Shown here piece after piece: positions 1 to 6,709 of a stretch of 15,270 nt of DNA. Origin of the DNA: an uncultured Eubacteriales bacterium. GTDB lineage: Bacteria; Bacillota; Clostridia; Oscillospirales; CAG-272. Numbering within the stretch: the first letter of the stretch is position 1; the number at the start of each line of letters is the position of its first letter. A program made the translations under genes and the position numbers. Where the stretch lies: assembly GCA_900546315.1 (NCBI GenBank), contig URCP01000069.1, forward strand, positions 1-15,270. Reading direction: 5' to 3'. The notes beneath the pieces were generated by a model. It worked only from the letters and a program-made list of their open reading frames with translations. It was not told the DNA's origin and searched no databases.

Positions 1-762
1 GCGAATTATTACGGTTACAAGGGGCTCAAGGCAAACGGTCTGCATCTGCACCGGCACATCGAGACGCAGTACATAATTGACGGTTCGGTCGATTTTACGG
101 TCGATGACCGCGTTTATCATTGCTCTGACGGGATGCTGATAGTCTTTCCGTACCAGCCGCACGCCAATGTCCGGGCGAAGGAGATACGCCATGTCTCGGC
201 GATTATCAACCCGAACAGCTTTGAGTGCTACGCGCCGACCTTTTTCGATTACTACCCGAAGAACAATTTCCTCCCGTCAAGCGCCCTGCCAGCGGGACTG
301 AGGGAGCTCATCGAGTATGCCTGCGCCGTGAACTGGAACAAGTCGCACCCTTACCGCGAGCGGCTTATGAACGATATAGCGGCGGTGATCGTCGGTCAGG
401 CGCTCTCGTCGCTTGAGCTCGTCTCGAGACGAGACAGTACAGGGAGCGAGTCGATATCGACAGTCGGACGGATAATCAACTACTGCGTCACCCACTTGAC
501 GGAGGATCTTTCACTCGAGGCGCTGTCGAAGGAATTCTTTCTTGACAGGTCGTATATTTCGAGACTGTTCCGCAAGAAGCTCGGGATCAGCTATGTTGAG
601 TTCATCTCGGCGCAGAGGGTTTCGTCGGCGTGCGAGATGCTGTCTAAGACGATAACCGAGATCGCGTATGACTGCGGGTTCAGAAATCAGTCGAGCTTCA
701 ACCGCGTCTTTCTCGCGCAGAGGGGAATGACGCCGACGGAGTACAGAAAAAAACAGCTGTGA
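1..762 (+). CDS. AraC-family transcriptional regulator, N-terminus cut by window edge
   Basis: The frame is open from base 1, so the gene begins upstream of the window; 253 residues are visible before the TGA at 760-762. The first ~65 visible residues look like the end of a cupin-type effector domain (HLHRHIETQYII, then a short strand-rich stretch with FPYQPHANV). The last ~95 residues are a two-part AraC DNA-binding domain: first helix-turn-helix SLEALSKEFFLDRSYISRLF, second ITEIAYDCGFRNQSSFNRVF, then the conserved GMTPTEYRK. The link between the two helix-turn-helices (MLSKTITEIA) is about three residues shorter than usual. AraC proteins of this kind usually sense a sugar and activate nearby glycan-use genes; the codirectional GH2 gene immediately downstream is the obvious candidate target, but that is inferred from position. 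The ATG at 133 is internal and not the start. Confidence 0.93.
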   Translation, partial: ANYYGYKGLKANGLHLHRHIETQYIIDGSVDFTVDDRVYHCSDGMLIVFPYQPHANVRAKEIRHVSAIINPNSFECYAPTFFDYYPKNNFLPSSALPAGLRELIEYACAVNWNKSHPYRERLMNDIAAVIVGQALSSLELVSRRDSTGSESISTVGRIINYCVTHLTEDLSLEALSKEFFLDRSYISRLFRKKLGISYVEFISAQRVSSACEMLSKTITEIAYDCGFRNQSSFNRVFLAQRGMTPTEYRKKQL

Positions 763-765
763 GAT

Positions 766-793
766 GAGAGACGCAATGATGCCGTCTCTTTTT
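766..793 (+). terminator. Intrinsic terminator after the AraC gene
   Basis: AGAGACG (767-773) pairs with CGTCTCT (783-789) over a 9-nt loop and runs into a T-rich tract (789-793, then CTCTT). It begins a few bases after the AraC stop codon and separates this gene from the GH2 promoter. Confidence 0.75.
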
Positions 794-805
794 CTCTTAA
801 AGTGC

Positions 806-834
806 TTGACAAATTTCCTTTTTTGGTGTATAAT
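806..834 (+). promoter_or_regulatory. Consensus sigma-A promoter for the GH2-fic unit
   Basis: TTGACA at 806-811 and TATAAT at 829-834 both match the consensus in all six positions, with a 17-bp spacer. Transcription should begin near 841, giving a leader of about 45 nt. A promoter this strong normally needs a repressor or another damping step if the sugar enzyme is to be regulated. Confidence 0.88.
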
Positions 835-855
835 ACAGGTACGCAAATCCAAAAA

Positions 856-870
856 CGAAACTTATTTTCG
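856..870 (+). promoter_or_regulatory. Small inverted repeat in the GH2 leader, possible operator
   Basis: CGAAA (856-860) and TTTCG (866-870) form a 5-bp inverted repeat with a 5-nt spacer, lying between the predicted start of transcription and the AAAGGAA ribosome binding site (871-877). It could be an operator or a weak hairpin next to the binding site; five base pairs is short enough to be chance. Confidence 0.25.
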
Positions 871-885
871 AAAGGAAACCCACGT

Positions 886-3198
886 ATGAGAGAGAAACTG
901 GATTTTAACACGGGTTGGAAGTTCTGCCCTGGCGATCAGAATCTGGAACTGCCGCCGTTCAAGGACCCGATGTATCTCGGCGCGAAGACCGAGAGGGAGC
1001 TGCGCGGCTACGCTTCGGCGGACTACGGGAAGAACCGGGAGATGATGTTCGGGAACTGGAAGGACGTCACCCTGCCGCACGACTTCATAATCGAACAGGA
1101 GCCGAAGAGGGAGAACAACAACACCCTCGGCTATTTCACCTACCATAACGGCTGGTACCGCAAGAGCTTCAAGGTCGAGGAGAGCGACCGGGGACGCCGG
1201 CTGGCGCTGTATTTCGAGGGAATCGCGACCCACGCCACAGTGTATTTCAACGGCTGTCTGATGGCTCATAATTTCTGCGGCTTCACTCCGTTTGAGGTGG
1301 ATATCAGCGACATGGTGAAGTACGGACAGGAGAACGTCGTCGCGGTTTACGTGAACACTACCGATCAGCATGAGGGCTGGTGGTACTCGGGCGGCGGCAT
1401 CTACCGCAAGGTGTGGCTCGTGAAGACTGAGAGCGTGTCGATAGACCTGTGGGGCGTGTATGTGCACCCGGAGAAGCTCGACGGTATGCCGGGCTGGAGA
1501 CTGCCCGTAACTGTGACCTTCCGCAACGACACCGCGAAGAGACGCAAGGTGAAGACGTTCATCACGATTCACGGTCAGAACTCCGATTATGAGACGGACG
1601 ACGACGGCGGATTGTACGGCACCGAGATACAGCCGAAGGACAAGACAACAGGCACGTGGGAGCTCGACATGGATCACCCGAGGCTCTGGAGCATCGAGGA
1701 CCCGTATCTTTACACCTGTAACGTGCATATTTTCGACTTCTACACGAACGAGGAGCTCGATTCGGTGTCCGTGAAGTTCGGCTTCAGAACGCTTAAGTTT
1801 GACGCGAACAAAGGCTTCTTCCTGAACGGCAAGCCGACGAAGATCAAGGGCGTCTGCTGTCACGAGGATTACGGTCTTCAGGGCAAGGCTATCTCCGATT
1901 CTGTCAAGCGTTATCGTCTGGAGCTCCTTCGGGACATGGGAGCGAACGCCTACAGGTGCTCTCACTATCAGCAGAGCGAGTACACGTTTGAATGTCTCGC
2001 GGAGCTCGGTTATCTCGTGATGGCTGAGACAAGGTGGTTTGAGTCGACGAAGGAAGGGCTTGAACAGCTCGAGGCGCTTATAAAGTGCCACCGCAACAAT
2101 CCGGCGGTCATAATGTGGTCGCTCGGCAACGAGGAGCCGCTTCACAACAACGATATCGGCAAGCGCATATTCGTGACCATGCGTGAGAAGGCAAAGCGCT
2201 GGGACGACACGAGACCCTTCACGACCGCTGTCTCGAACAATCCGGGCGACGCGCCTGTCAACGAGGAAGCGGACATTATCGGCGTGAACTACAATCTGTG
2301 GGACTACGACAAGCTGCACGAGAAGTTCCCGGAAAAGATGATATTCGCGTCCGAGTGCTGCGCGGTCGGCTCGACGAGGGGCTGGACGTACGACGACAAC
2401 CCGAAGCGCGGGTATCTGCACTGCTACGACAACAGGACGGGCTGGTTCATGTCGCGCGAGGCTACGTGGAAGTTCATATGTGAGCGCGAGTGGCTCGCGG
2501 GCGGCTTCCAGTGGGCGGGAATCGAGCACCGGGGCGAGACCGAGTGGCCGAGGCTCTGCTCTCAGTCGGGAGCGCTTGATATGTTCCTCCAGAAGAAGGA
2601 CGCGTTCTACGAGAATCAGGCGCACTGGACAAACAATCCGGTCGTGCACATCTATCCTCACTGGAACCTCCCGGACAGAATCGGCGAGACAATAAGGGTC
2701 TGGGTCTACACGAACTGCGACGAGATTGAGCTTGTACAGGACGGAAACATTATCGGCAGGGTACAGGTAGAGAAGTACGGACACGCTGAGTTCGACGTCA
2801 CATACGCGCCCGGAAAGCTCGAGGCGAAGGGTTATCGCGACGGTAAACAGGTAGGTTCGGATATTGTAGAGACAACAGGCGCGCCGGTAAGGCTCGAGCT
2901 TGAGCTTATGAACAGGCATGAACTGAAGAAGGGCGACGCGGCGATAGTGAACTGCTACGCGCTTGACGAGGACGGGAAGAGAGTTCCCGACGCTTCCCCG
3001 TTCGTGAAGTTCGACATAAACGGCGGAACGATTGTCGGTACAGGGTCGGATATAGCGGACCACACGCCAGTGCCGGCGCAGGACAGGAAGATGAGAGCCG
3101 GGATAATCGCGGTTTGTGCGTTCCCCGGGGAAAACTGCACGATTTACGCGAACGCGGATGGGCTTGAACCTGCTCGGATAAAGATAAGCGCGAAGTGA
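886..3198 (+). CDS. Glycoside hydrolase family 2 (beta-galactosidase-like, five domains)
   Basis: A 770-residue retaining beta-glycosidase, probably a beta-galactosidase or related exo-enzyme. Domains, approximate: N-terminal jelly-roll sugar-binding domain (1-180, with WWYSGGGIYRKVWL at 165-178), immunoglobulin-like domain (180-290), TIM barrel (290-575), DUF4982 (580-660) and a C-terminal GH2 domain 5 (663-767). The barrel carries YRCSHYQQSE, the acid/base Glu416 in SLGNEEP and a probable nucleophile Glu490 in IFASECC. ATG 886 is chosen because AAAGGAA (871-877) lies about 8 nt upstream and the promoter at 806-834 excludes the earlier in-frame ATG at 802. No signal peptide is seen, so it probably acts in the cytoplasm on imported oligosaccharides. 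It ends 8 nt before fic, so the two genes are likely cotranscribed. Family and fold are secure; substrate (galactoside, glucuronide or other) is not fixed by sequence alone. Confidence 0.93.
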   Translation: MREKLDFNTGWKFCPGDQNLELPPFKDPMYLGAKTERELRGYASADYGKNREMMFGNWKDVTLPHDFIIEQEPKRENNNTLGYFTYHNGWYRKSFKVEESDRGRRLALYFEGIATHATVYFNGCLMAHNFCGFTPFEVDISDMVKYGQENVVAVYVNTTDQHEGWWYSGGGIYRKVWLVKTESVSIDLWGVYVHPEKLDGMPGWRLPVTVTFRNDTAKRRKVKTFITIHGQNSDYETDDDGGLYGTEIQPKDKTTGTWELDMDHPRLWSIEDPYLYTCNVHIFDFYTNEELDSVSVKFGFRTLKFDANKGFFLNGKPTKIKGVCCHEDYGLQGKAISDSVKRYRLELLRDMGANAYRCSHYQQSEYTFECLAELGYLVMAETRWFESTKEGLEQLEALIKCHRNNPAVIMWSLGNEEPLHNNDIGKRIFVTMREKAKRWDDTRPFTTAVSNNPGDAPVNEEADIIGVNYNLWDYDKLHEKFPEKMIFASECCAVGSTRGWTYDDNPKRGYLHCYDNRTGWFMSREATWKFICEREWLAGGFQWAGIEHRGETEWPRLCSQSGALDMFLQKKDAFYENQAHWTNNPVVHIYPHWNLPDRIGETIRVWVYTNCDEIELVQDGNIIGRVQVEKYGHAEFDVTYAPGKLEAKGYRDGKQVGSDIVETTGAPVRLELELMNRHELKKGDAAIVNCYALDEDGKRVPDASPFVKFDINGGTIVGTGSDIADHTPVPAQDRKMRAGIIAVCAFPGENCTIYANADGLEPARIKISAK

Positions 3199-3206
3199 GG
3201 GAGAAT

Positions 3207-3971
3207 ATGCCAAAAGACCCGCCGTTTGAGATAACGCCCGAAATCCTGTCATACACAGCCGATATCTCGGAGATGGTCGGAAGGATAAGCGACGCGAAGA
3301 ATCTGTCGTCAAACCCGACCCTGAGACGCGAGAACCGCATACGCACAATACACGGCTCGCTCGCGATTGAGCAGAACACGCTGACGCTCGAGCAGGTCAC
3401 CGCGGTGATAAACGGCAGGCTTGTGATAGCCCCGCCGAAGGATGTCGCCGAGGTGAAGAACGCCTATGAAATCTACGAGTGGATGGACAGGCTGGATCCG
3501 TACTCGGTTGACGACCTGCTGAAGGCGCACGTGGTGATGATGCGCGGGCTGATAGACGAGGCCGGGGAGTTCAGGAGCCGCCCGGTCGGAGTGGTTGACG
3601 GCGAGGGAAGGATAATACACTTCGGAACCCTGCCGGACTATGTTCCGGGGCTTGTGACCGAACTGCTTGGCTGGGCGAAGAAGAGCAGGCTGCCGATGCT
3701 GATAAAGAGCTGTGTGACGCATTACGAGCTCGAGCTCATACACCCGTTCGCGGACGGAAACGGAAGGACGGGGCGGCTCTGGCACACGCTGATGCTGTCG
3801 AAGTGGAACCCGGTTTTCGCGTGGCTTCCGGTCGAATCAATTGTGCATGACAGGCAGAACGAGTATTATGCCGCGATTAACAGGTCGAATGTCAATGGGG
3901 AATCGACCGAGTTTATTTCGTTTATGCTGTCGGCGATCAAGGACGCGATTTTGCAGGCGGTCGGGGAGTGA
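3207..3971 (+). CDS. Fic-domain protein (probable AMP transferase)
   Basis: A 254-residue Fic protein. The active-site motif is intact: HPFADGNGRTGR at 179-190, with catalytic His179 and the anion-binding GNGR loop, so it should be able to move AMP or another nucleotide part to a hydroxyl group on a protein. The N-terminal half has the usual Fic helices including GSLAIEQNTLTLEQV; Ser51-Leu-Ala-Ile-Glu55 matches the built-in inhibitory helix of class II Fic proteins ([S/T]xxxE[G/N]), except that Gln follows the Glu where Gly or Asn is usual. ATG 3207 is chosen because GAGGGAG lies just upstream; a GTG at 3195 overlapping the GH2 stop is an alternative. It follows GH2 by 8 nt with no promoter of its own, so it is probably made from the same transcript. 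No separate antitoxin is adjacent. The target protein is unknown. Confidence 0.92.
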   Translation: MPKDPPFEITPEILSYTADISEMVGRISDAKNLSSNPTLRRENRIRTIHGSLAIEQNTLTLEQVTAVINGRLVIAPPKDVAEVKNAYEIYEWMDRLDPYSVDDLLKAHVVMMRGLIDEAGEFRSRPVGVVDGEGRIIHFGTLPDYVPGLVTELLGWAKKSRLPMLIKSCVTHYELELIHPFADGNGRTGRLWHTLMLSKWNPVFAWLPVESIVHDRQNEYYAAINRSNVNGESTEFISFMLSAIKDAILQAVGE

Positions 3972-4043
3972 GATGTGTCTTGACATTCAATGTGTGGTAT
4001 CGAGAACCATCACTCGACGCACATATCATGTAGCGCACAAACC

Positions 4044-4142
4044 TGTAGGGGCGTCCATCGGACGCCCGCCTCAAACACATACCGCCTTTCAATATTGTGA
4101 GGATGTATGCAAAAGAGCGGGCGACCAATGGTCGCCCCTACA
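4044..4142. repeat. Pair of inverted palindromic repeats, GTAGGGG ends outward
   Basis: The left copy (4044-4070) has the palindrome GGGCGTCC-ATC-GGACGCCC (4049-4067) preceded by TGTAG. The right copy (4117-4142) has GGGCGACCA-A-TGGTCGCCC (4119-4137) followed by CTACA and lies on the opposite strand. About 46 nt separate them. Relative to each other two stem positions have changed on both sides (GTCC/GGAC versus GACC/GGTC), so pairing is kept. Copies of the same family occur at 6468-6493 and 6646-6670, and a relative at 15071-15093. The form resembles REP/BIME elements moved by a transposase encoded elsewhere; no such gene is in the window. Confidence 0.85.
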
Positions 4143-4232
4143 ATGGTAGTGCTATGCTTTCAATCAGGTCATCAACCATCGCGACGCCAAATGTGGGAAA
4201 TGAAGTATATTGCATGATATTTTATCCGCCTA

Positions 4233-4261
4233 TTGACAAATACAATTATATGTGTTATACT
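4233..4261 (+). promoter_or_regulatory. Sigma-A promoter of the hicB-like gene
   Basis: TTGACA (4233-4238), a 17-bp spacer and TATACT (4256-4261) preceded by TGT, giving an extended -10. Transcription should begin near 4268, leaving a short leader of about 25 nt to the GGAGGTG ribosome binding site (4278-4284). Confidence 0.85.
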
Positions 4262-4293
4262 ACATACGTTACATTCCGGAGGTGCATATATTT

Positions 4294-4707
4294 ATGAAGA
4301 AACCCGACAACTACATCTACCCCGCCGTTCTGACATACGAGGACGGATACGATATCGCCGTGACATTCCCTGACCTTCCGGGCTGTGCGACCTGCGGCTC
4401 GGACGAGGAGGACGCGATGAAGATGGCGAAGGAAGCCCTCGGCGGTCATCTGTGGTGCATGGAGACAGACGGAGACGAGATTCCCGCGCCGTCGAGGATA
4501 AAGGACGTCAGGCACGATGAGAACGAGGTCGTGGTCCTCGTGGAGGTCTATATGCCGGTCATCCGCCTCGCGCACGAGAACAGATCGGTCAACAGAACAG
4601 TGACTCTCCCGGCATGGCTGAACGCGAGGGCTTGTGAGATTGGCGTGAATTTTTCGCAGGTGCTTCAGGCGGCGCTTATACGGGAGCTGAAACTGAACGA
4701 GGAATAG
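4294..4707 (+). CDS. HicB-family antitoxin-like protein, no HicA partner
   Basis: A 137-residue two-domain protein. Residues ~8-75 match the HicB partial RNase H fold (YPAVLTYEDGYDIAVTFPDLPGCATCGSDEEDAMKMAKEAL in pieces: strand, PDLPGC turn, then a helix). The C-terminal ~37 residues (VNRTVTLPAWLNARACEIGV, then NFSQVLQAALIREL) form a ribbon-helix-helix DNA-binding domain, the repressor half of HicB proteins. ATG 4294 is chosen for GGAGGTG 9 nt upstream; an earlier in-frame start at 4252 lies inside the promoter. HicB normally binds and blocks the mRNA interferase HicA, encoded next to it; no HicA-like frame is seen on either side. It has its own strong promoter and terminator, so it forms a single-gene unit. 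It may act as a stand-alone regulator or answer to a distant HicA. Confidence 0.88.
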   Translation: MKKPDNYIYPAVLTYEDGYDIAVTFPDLPGCATCGSDEEDAMKMAKEALGGHLWCMETDGDEIPAPSRIKDVRHDENEVVVLVEVYMPVIRLAHENRSVNRTVTLPAWLNARACEIGVNFSQVLQAALIRELKLNEE

Positions 4708-4715
4708 ACAAAATC

Positions 4716-4743
4716 AGGAGGGGACACGGAATCCCCTCCTTTT
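4716..4743 (+). terminator. Intrinsic terminator, probably bidirectional
   Basis: AGGAGGGGA (4716-4724) pairs perfectly with TCCCCTCCT (4732-4740) over a 7-nt loop and is followed by TTTATATTTT. It ends the hicB-like transcript. Read on the minus strand the same hairpin follows the FAD dehydrogenase stop codon by about 28 nt, but with only a weak U-tract (GATTTTG). Confidence 0.85.
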
Positions 4744-4768
4744 ATATTTTATAATGACGCCGTATGCC

Positions 4769-6427
4769 TTAGTTATTGCCAATCACCATAATCGCCGTCC
4801 GTATCCCATCCACAGCCGCGCTGGTAATCCCGCCAGCGTACCCCGCGCCCTCACCACAGGGATAGAGGTTTCCGACCTTGCTCGTGGTGAACCCGTCGTT
4901 CCTCGGAATCCTGACAGGCGATGAAGTCCTCGTTTCCGCCCCGGTCAGCACCGCTTCCGGCATATCGAAGCCCTTTATCATCCCGCCGAAGCGCCTGAAG
5001 CCCTTTCTGAGCATATCCGTGACGAACACGGGGAAAATACCGCCGATGTCGCACAGCCTGTATTTACCGTTCATGTACGTCGGAACAACTCTCGAGGGCT
5101 CGGTGAAGCGCGAGGTCTTCCCGCTCAGGAAATCGCCCAGAGTCTCGACCGGCGCGCTGTAGTCGTTTCCGCCCGCCCTGAACGCTGAACGCTCGATCAT
5201 GCGCTGGAACTCGATGGCTTTCTTCCAGTCTTTGCCAATATCCTCGGGCAGAACCGAGACGGCGATGGCTGAGTTGCCGTTTCTCCCGTCCCTCGCGTAG
5301 CGGCTCATTCCGTTGGTCACGACGCCGCCTTCTTCATTGGTTGCCGCGACAACCTCTCCGCCGGGGCACATACAGAACGAGTAGACGCCGCGCGCCGTGT
5401 CGCTCACGAGTCCCTGCTGTTTTTCTCTCCACGAGACGTTGTACTCGGCGTGCGGGAGCAGTGGTCTGCCGTATTTGTCGCTCATGTCCGCGAACTTTCC
5501 GTATAGCGAATGGTCAAGGTCGGCTTGCAGATGCTCGACGCGGACGCCCACTGAGAAGGGCTTCACGATCATGTCAATCCCTTTCCCGGACAGCATATCG
5601 AACGTGTCCCTCGCGCTGTGTCCGACCGCGAGTATCAGGGCGTCGGTTTTCAGGTCATATCTGCCGTTGTTATCTTCTACGGTTATAGATTCGACCTTGC
5701 CGTTATTGATCCGCATATCGTCGAGCCGCGTCAGGAAGCGTATCTCGCCGCCGAGACTGGCCACGCGTTTCTCGATATTTCCGACAACGTCAAGCAGTCT
5801 GTCCGTCCCGACGTGCGGCTTCGCGAGCGTGAGAATCTCCTCCGGCGCGCCGAACTCGTGGAATTTCTCGAGCACATACCGGCAGATCGGGTCGTTTATT
5901 CTGGTGACGAGCTTTCCGTCCGAGAAGGTCCCGGCTCCGCCCGCTCCGAACTGTATGTTTGTCGAGGTGTCGAGCACTCCGGTGCGCATAAAGCTGTCGA
6001 CCGCCGCCTGACGCTCCTTCACGTTCGCCCCGCGCTCAATAACGATGGGTCTCATCCCGCTCTCGGCGAGTATCAGCGCTGCGAACATCCCCGCGGGTCC
6101 GAAGCCCACGATCACCGGGCGGATATCGCTTTTCGCGCGCGGTATGACAAGCGGCTCACGGTGAATTATCTCGATCCCGCGGAGGGCTTTCAGGCGTTCG
6201 AGCTTTTTATCGCTGACACGACAGCTGACGTTTACCGAAAAGACGAAGGTCGGGTCCTTTCCCCCGCGGCGTCTCGCGTCGATCGAGCGGCGGTGTATGT
6301 CCGCGCGGATGAGCTCAGAGGATGAAAGGCTCAGGCGTTTCGCCGCCTCGGCGCAGGCTTCCTCCGGGGTTGTCCCTACCGGCAGGGATATGTCTTTTAC
6401 GAGGATTTCGGTTGGTTCGTTTGGCAT
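4769..6427 (-). CDS. FAD-dependent dehydrogenase, COG2509 type
   Basis: A 552-residue flavoprotein of the family often annotated as NAD(P)/FAD-dependent oxidoreductase or uncharacterized FAD-dependent dehydrogenase. After an N-terminal ~100-residue domain (often seen in this family; includes IHRRSIDARRR) comes the dinucleotide-binding fold VIVGFGPAGMFAALILAESG with Gly108-Phe-Gly-Pro-Ala-Gly113 and the acidic strand end VIERG. Further marks are NIQFGAGGAGTFSDGKL, ALILAVGHSARDTF and the C-terminal FAD closure GEGAGYAGGITSAAVDGI. The length is normal for the family. The reaction and substrate are not known. The ATG at 6425-6427 is preceded only by a weak AAAGAGAG, so the ribosome binding site is unremarkable. 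The gene stands alone, with the repeat island upstream and a terminator downstream. Confidence 0.92.
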   Translation of the reverse strand: MPNEPTEILVKDISLPVGTTPEEACAEAAKRLSLSSSELIRADIHRRSIDARRRGGKDPTFVFSVNVSCRVSDKKLERLKALRGIEIIHREPLVIPRAKSDIRPVIVGFGPAGMFAALILAESGMRPIVIERGANVKERQAAVDSFMRTGVLDTSTNIQFGAGGAGTFSDGKLVTRINDPICRYVLEKFHEFGAPEEILTLAKPHVGTDRLLDVVGNIEKRVASLGGEIRFLTRLDDMRINNGKVESITVEDNNGRYDLKTDALILAVGHSARDTFDMLSGKGIDMIVKPFSVGVRVEHLQADLDHSLYGKFADMSDKYGRPLLPHAEYNVSWREKQQGLVSDTARGVYSFCMCPGGEVVAATNEEGGVVTNGMSRYARDGRNGNSAIAVSVLPEDIGKDWKKAIEFQRMIERSAFRAGGNDYSAPVETLGDFLSGKTSRFTEPSRVVPTYMNGKYRLCDIGGIFPVFVTDMLRKGFRRFGGMIKGFDMPEAVLTGAETRTSSPVRIPRNDGFTTSKVGNLYPCGEGAGYAGGITSAAVDGIRTAIMVIGNN

Positions 6428-6467
6428 GGGTTCTCTCTTTCACATTTTGTAATAACACAAACGGGGG

Positions 6468-6493
6468 GCGGGCGACCAATGGTCGCCCCTACA
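6468..6493 (-). repeat. Palindromic repeat, left arm of repeat island
   Basis: GGGCGACCA-A-TGGTCGCCC (6470-6488) followed by CTACA. Same family and same sequence as 4117-4142. Together with 6646-6670 it forms a ~25-bp inverted repeat around the tandem array, with the GTAGGGG ends facing inward. Confidence 0.85.
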
Positions 6494-6498
6494 AGCGT

Positions 6499-6593
6499 GG
6501 TACACAGACCCGAAGATGGTACGTATGTCCAAAGTCGGTACGCGTATCCGAAGGTGGTATGTATGTCCAAAGGTGGTACTCGTGTCCGTTGTG
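6499..6593. repeat. Five tandem 19-bp units
   Basis: Units at 6499-6517, 6518-6536, 6537-6555, 6556-6574 and 6575-6593 share the consensus GGTACGYRTRTCCRAAGGT with no gaps. Units 2 and 4 read CCAAAG while 1, 3 and 5 read CCG at the same place, so the array may have grown as 38-bp pairs. The period is not a multiple of three and no ribosome binding site or convincing frame is present, so the array is noncoding. It has no spacers, so it is not a CRISPR. It sits between the two palindromes of the island. Confidence 0.85.
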
Positions 6594-6645
6594 GGCTCTT
6601 CATACAAACAAATACCGCCGCACGAATGATTGAGGACAATCCCCC

Positions 6646-6670
6646 GTAGGGGCGACCATTGGTCGCCCGC
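6646..6670 (+). repeat. Palindromic repeat, right arm of repeat island
   Basis: GTAGGGGCGACCA (6646-6658), a central T, then TGGTCGCCCGC (6660-6670): the reverse complement of the left arm at 6468-6493. An additional CCCC-CGTA-GGGG inverted repeat overlaps its left edge (6642-6652 region), so two hairpins compete. It lies 39 nt downstream of the cdaR stop codon on the minus strand but has no U-tract there, so it is not a standard terminator. Confidence 0.85.
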
Positions 6671-6709
6671 TATACAAGGGTATCACTCATACTTCATTGG
6701 CGGCGTTCT

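Larger units (their letters stand above)
3972..4293. other. Gene-free stretch between fic and hicB-like gene
   Basis: This 322-nt gap holds a pair of palindromic repeats (4044-4142) and the promoter of the downstream gene (4233-4261). No terminator with a U-tract is seen after fic. Open frames crossing it are translations of the repeats (recurring Gly-Arg-Pro-Tyr or Gly-Arg-Pro-Pro) and lack ribosome binding sites. I searched the upstream frames for a HicA-like toxin and saw none. Confidence 0.7.

Noticed and set aside
802..885. Earlier in-frame ATG for the GH2 gene
   Set aside because: The added 28 codons cover the promoter and leader; ATG 886 has the good ribosome binding site.
862..3348. 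Long open frame on the minus strand opposite the GH2 gene (828 codons)
   Set aside because: It is the mirror of a well-supported GH2 gene with high GC at third positions; its translation shows no recognisable domain and there is no ribosome binding site or promoter for it.
3980..4000. TTGACA after the fic gene as a promoter
   Set aside because: The nearest -10-like sequence is only 12 bp away; no usable -10 at normal spacing.
3841..4297. Small frames running through the repeat pair
   Set aside because: Their translations are the palindrome itself (NGRPY, SIGRPPQ) plus part of fic in another frame; no ribosome binding sites.
6499..6593. Tandem units as a CRISPR array
   Set aside because: Units are directly adjacent with no spacers, and no cas genes are present.
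6322..6639. Small frames on both strands across the repeat island
   Set aside because: They consist of palindrome and 19-bp tandem-repeat translation; the repeat period is not a multiple of three.
6646..6670. Palindrome as the cdaR terminator
   Set aside because: The hairpin is strong, but on the minus strand it is followed by a G-rich run, not a U-tract.
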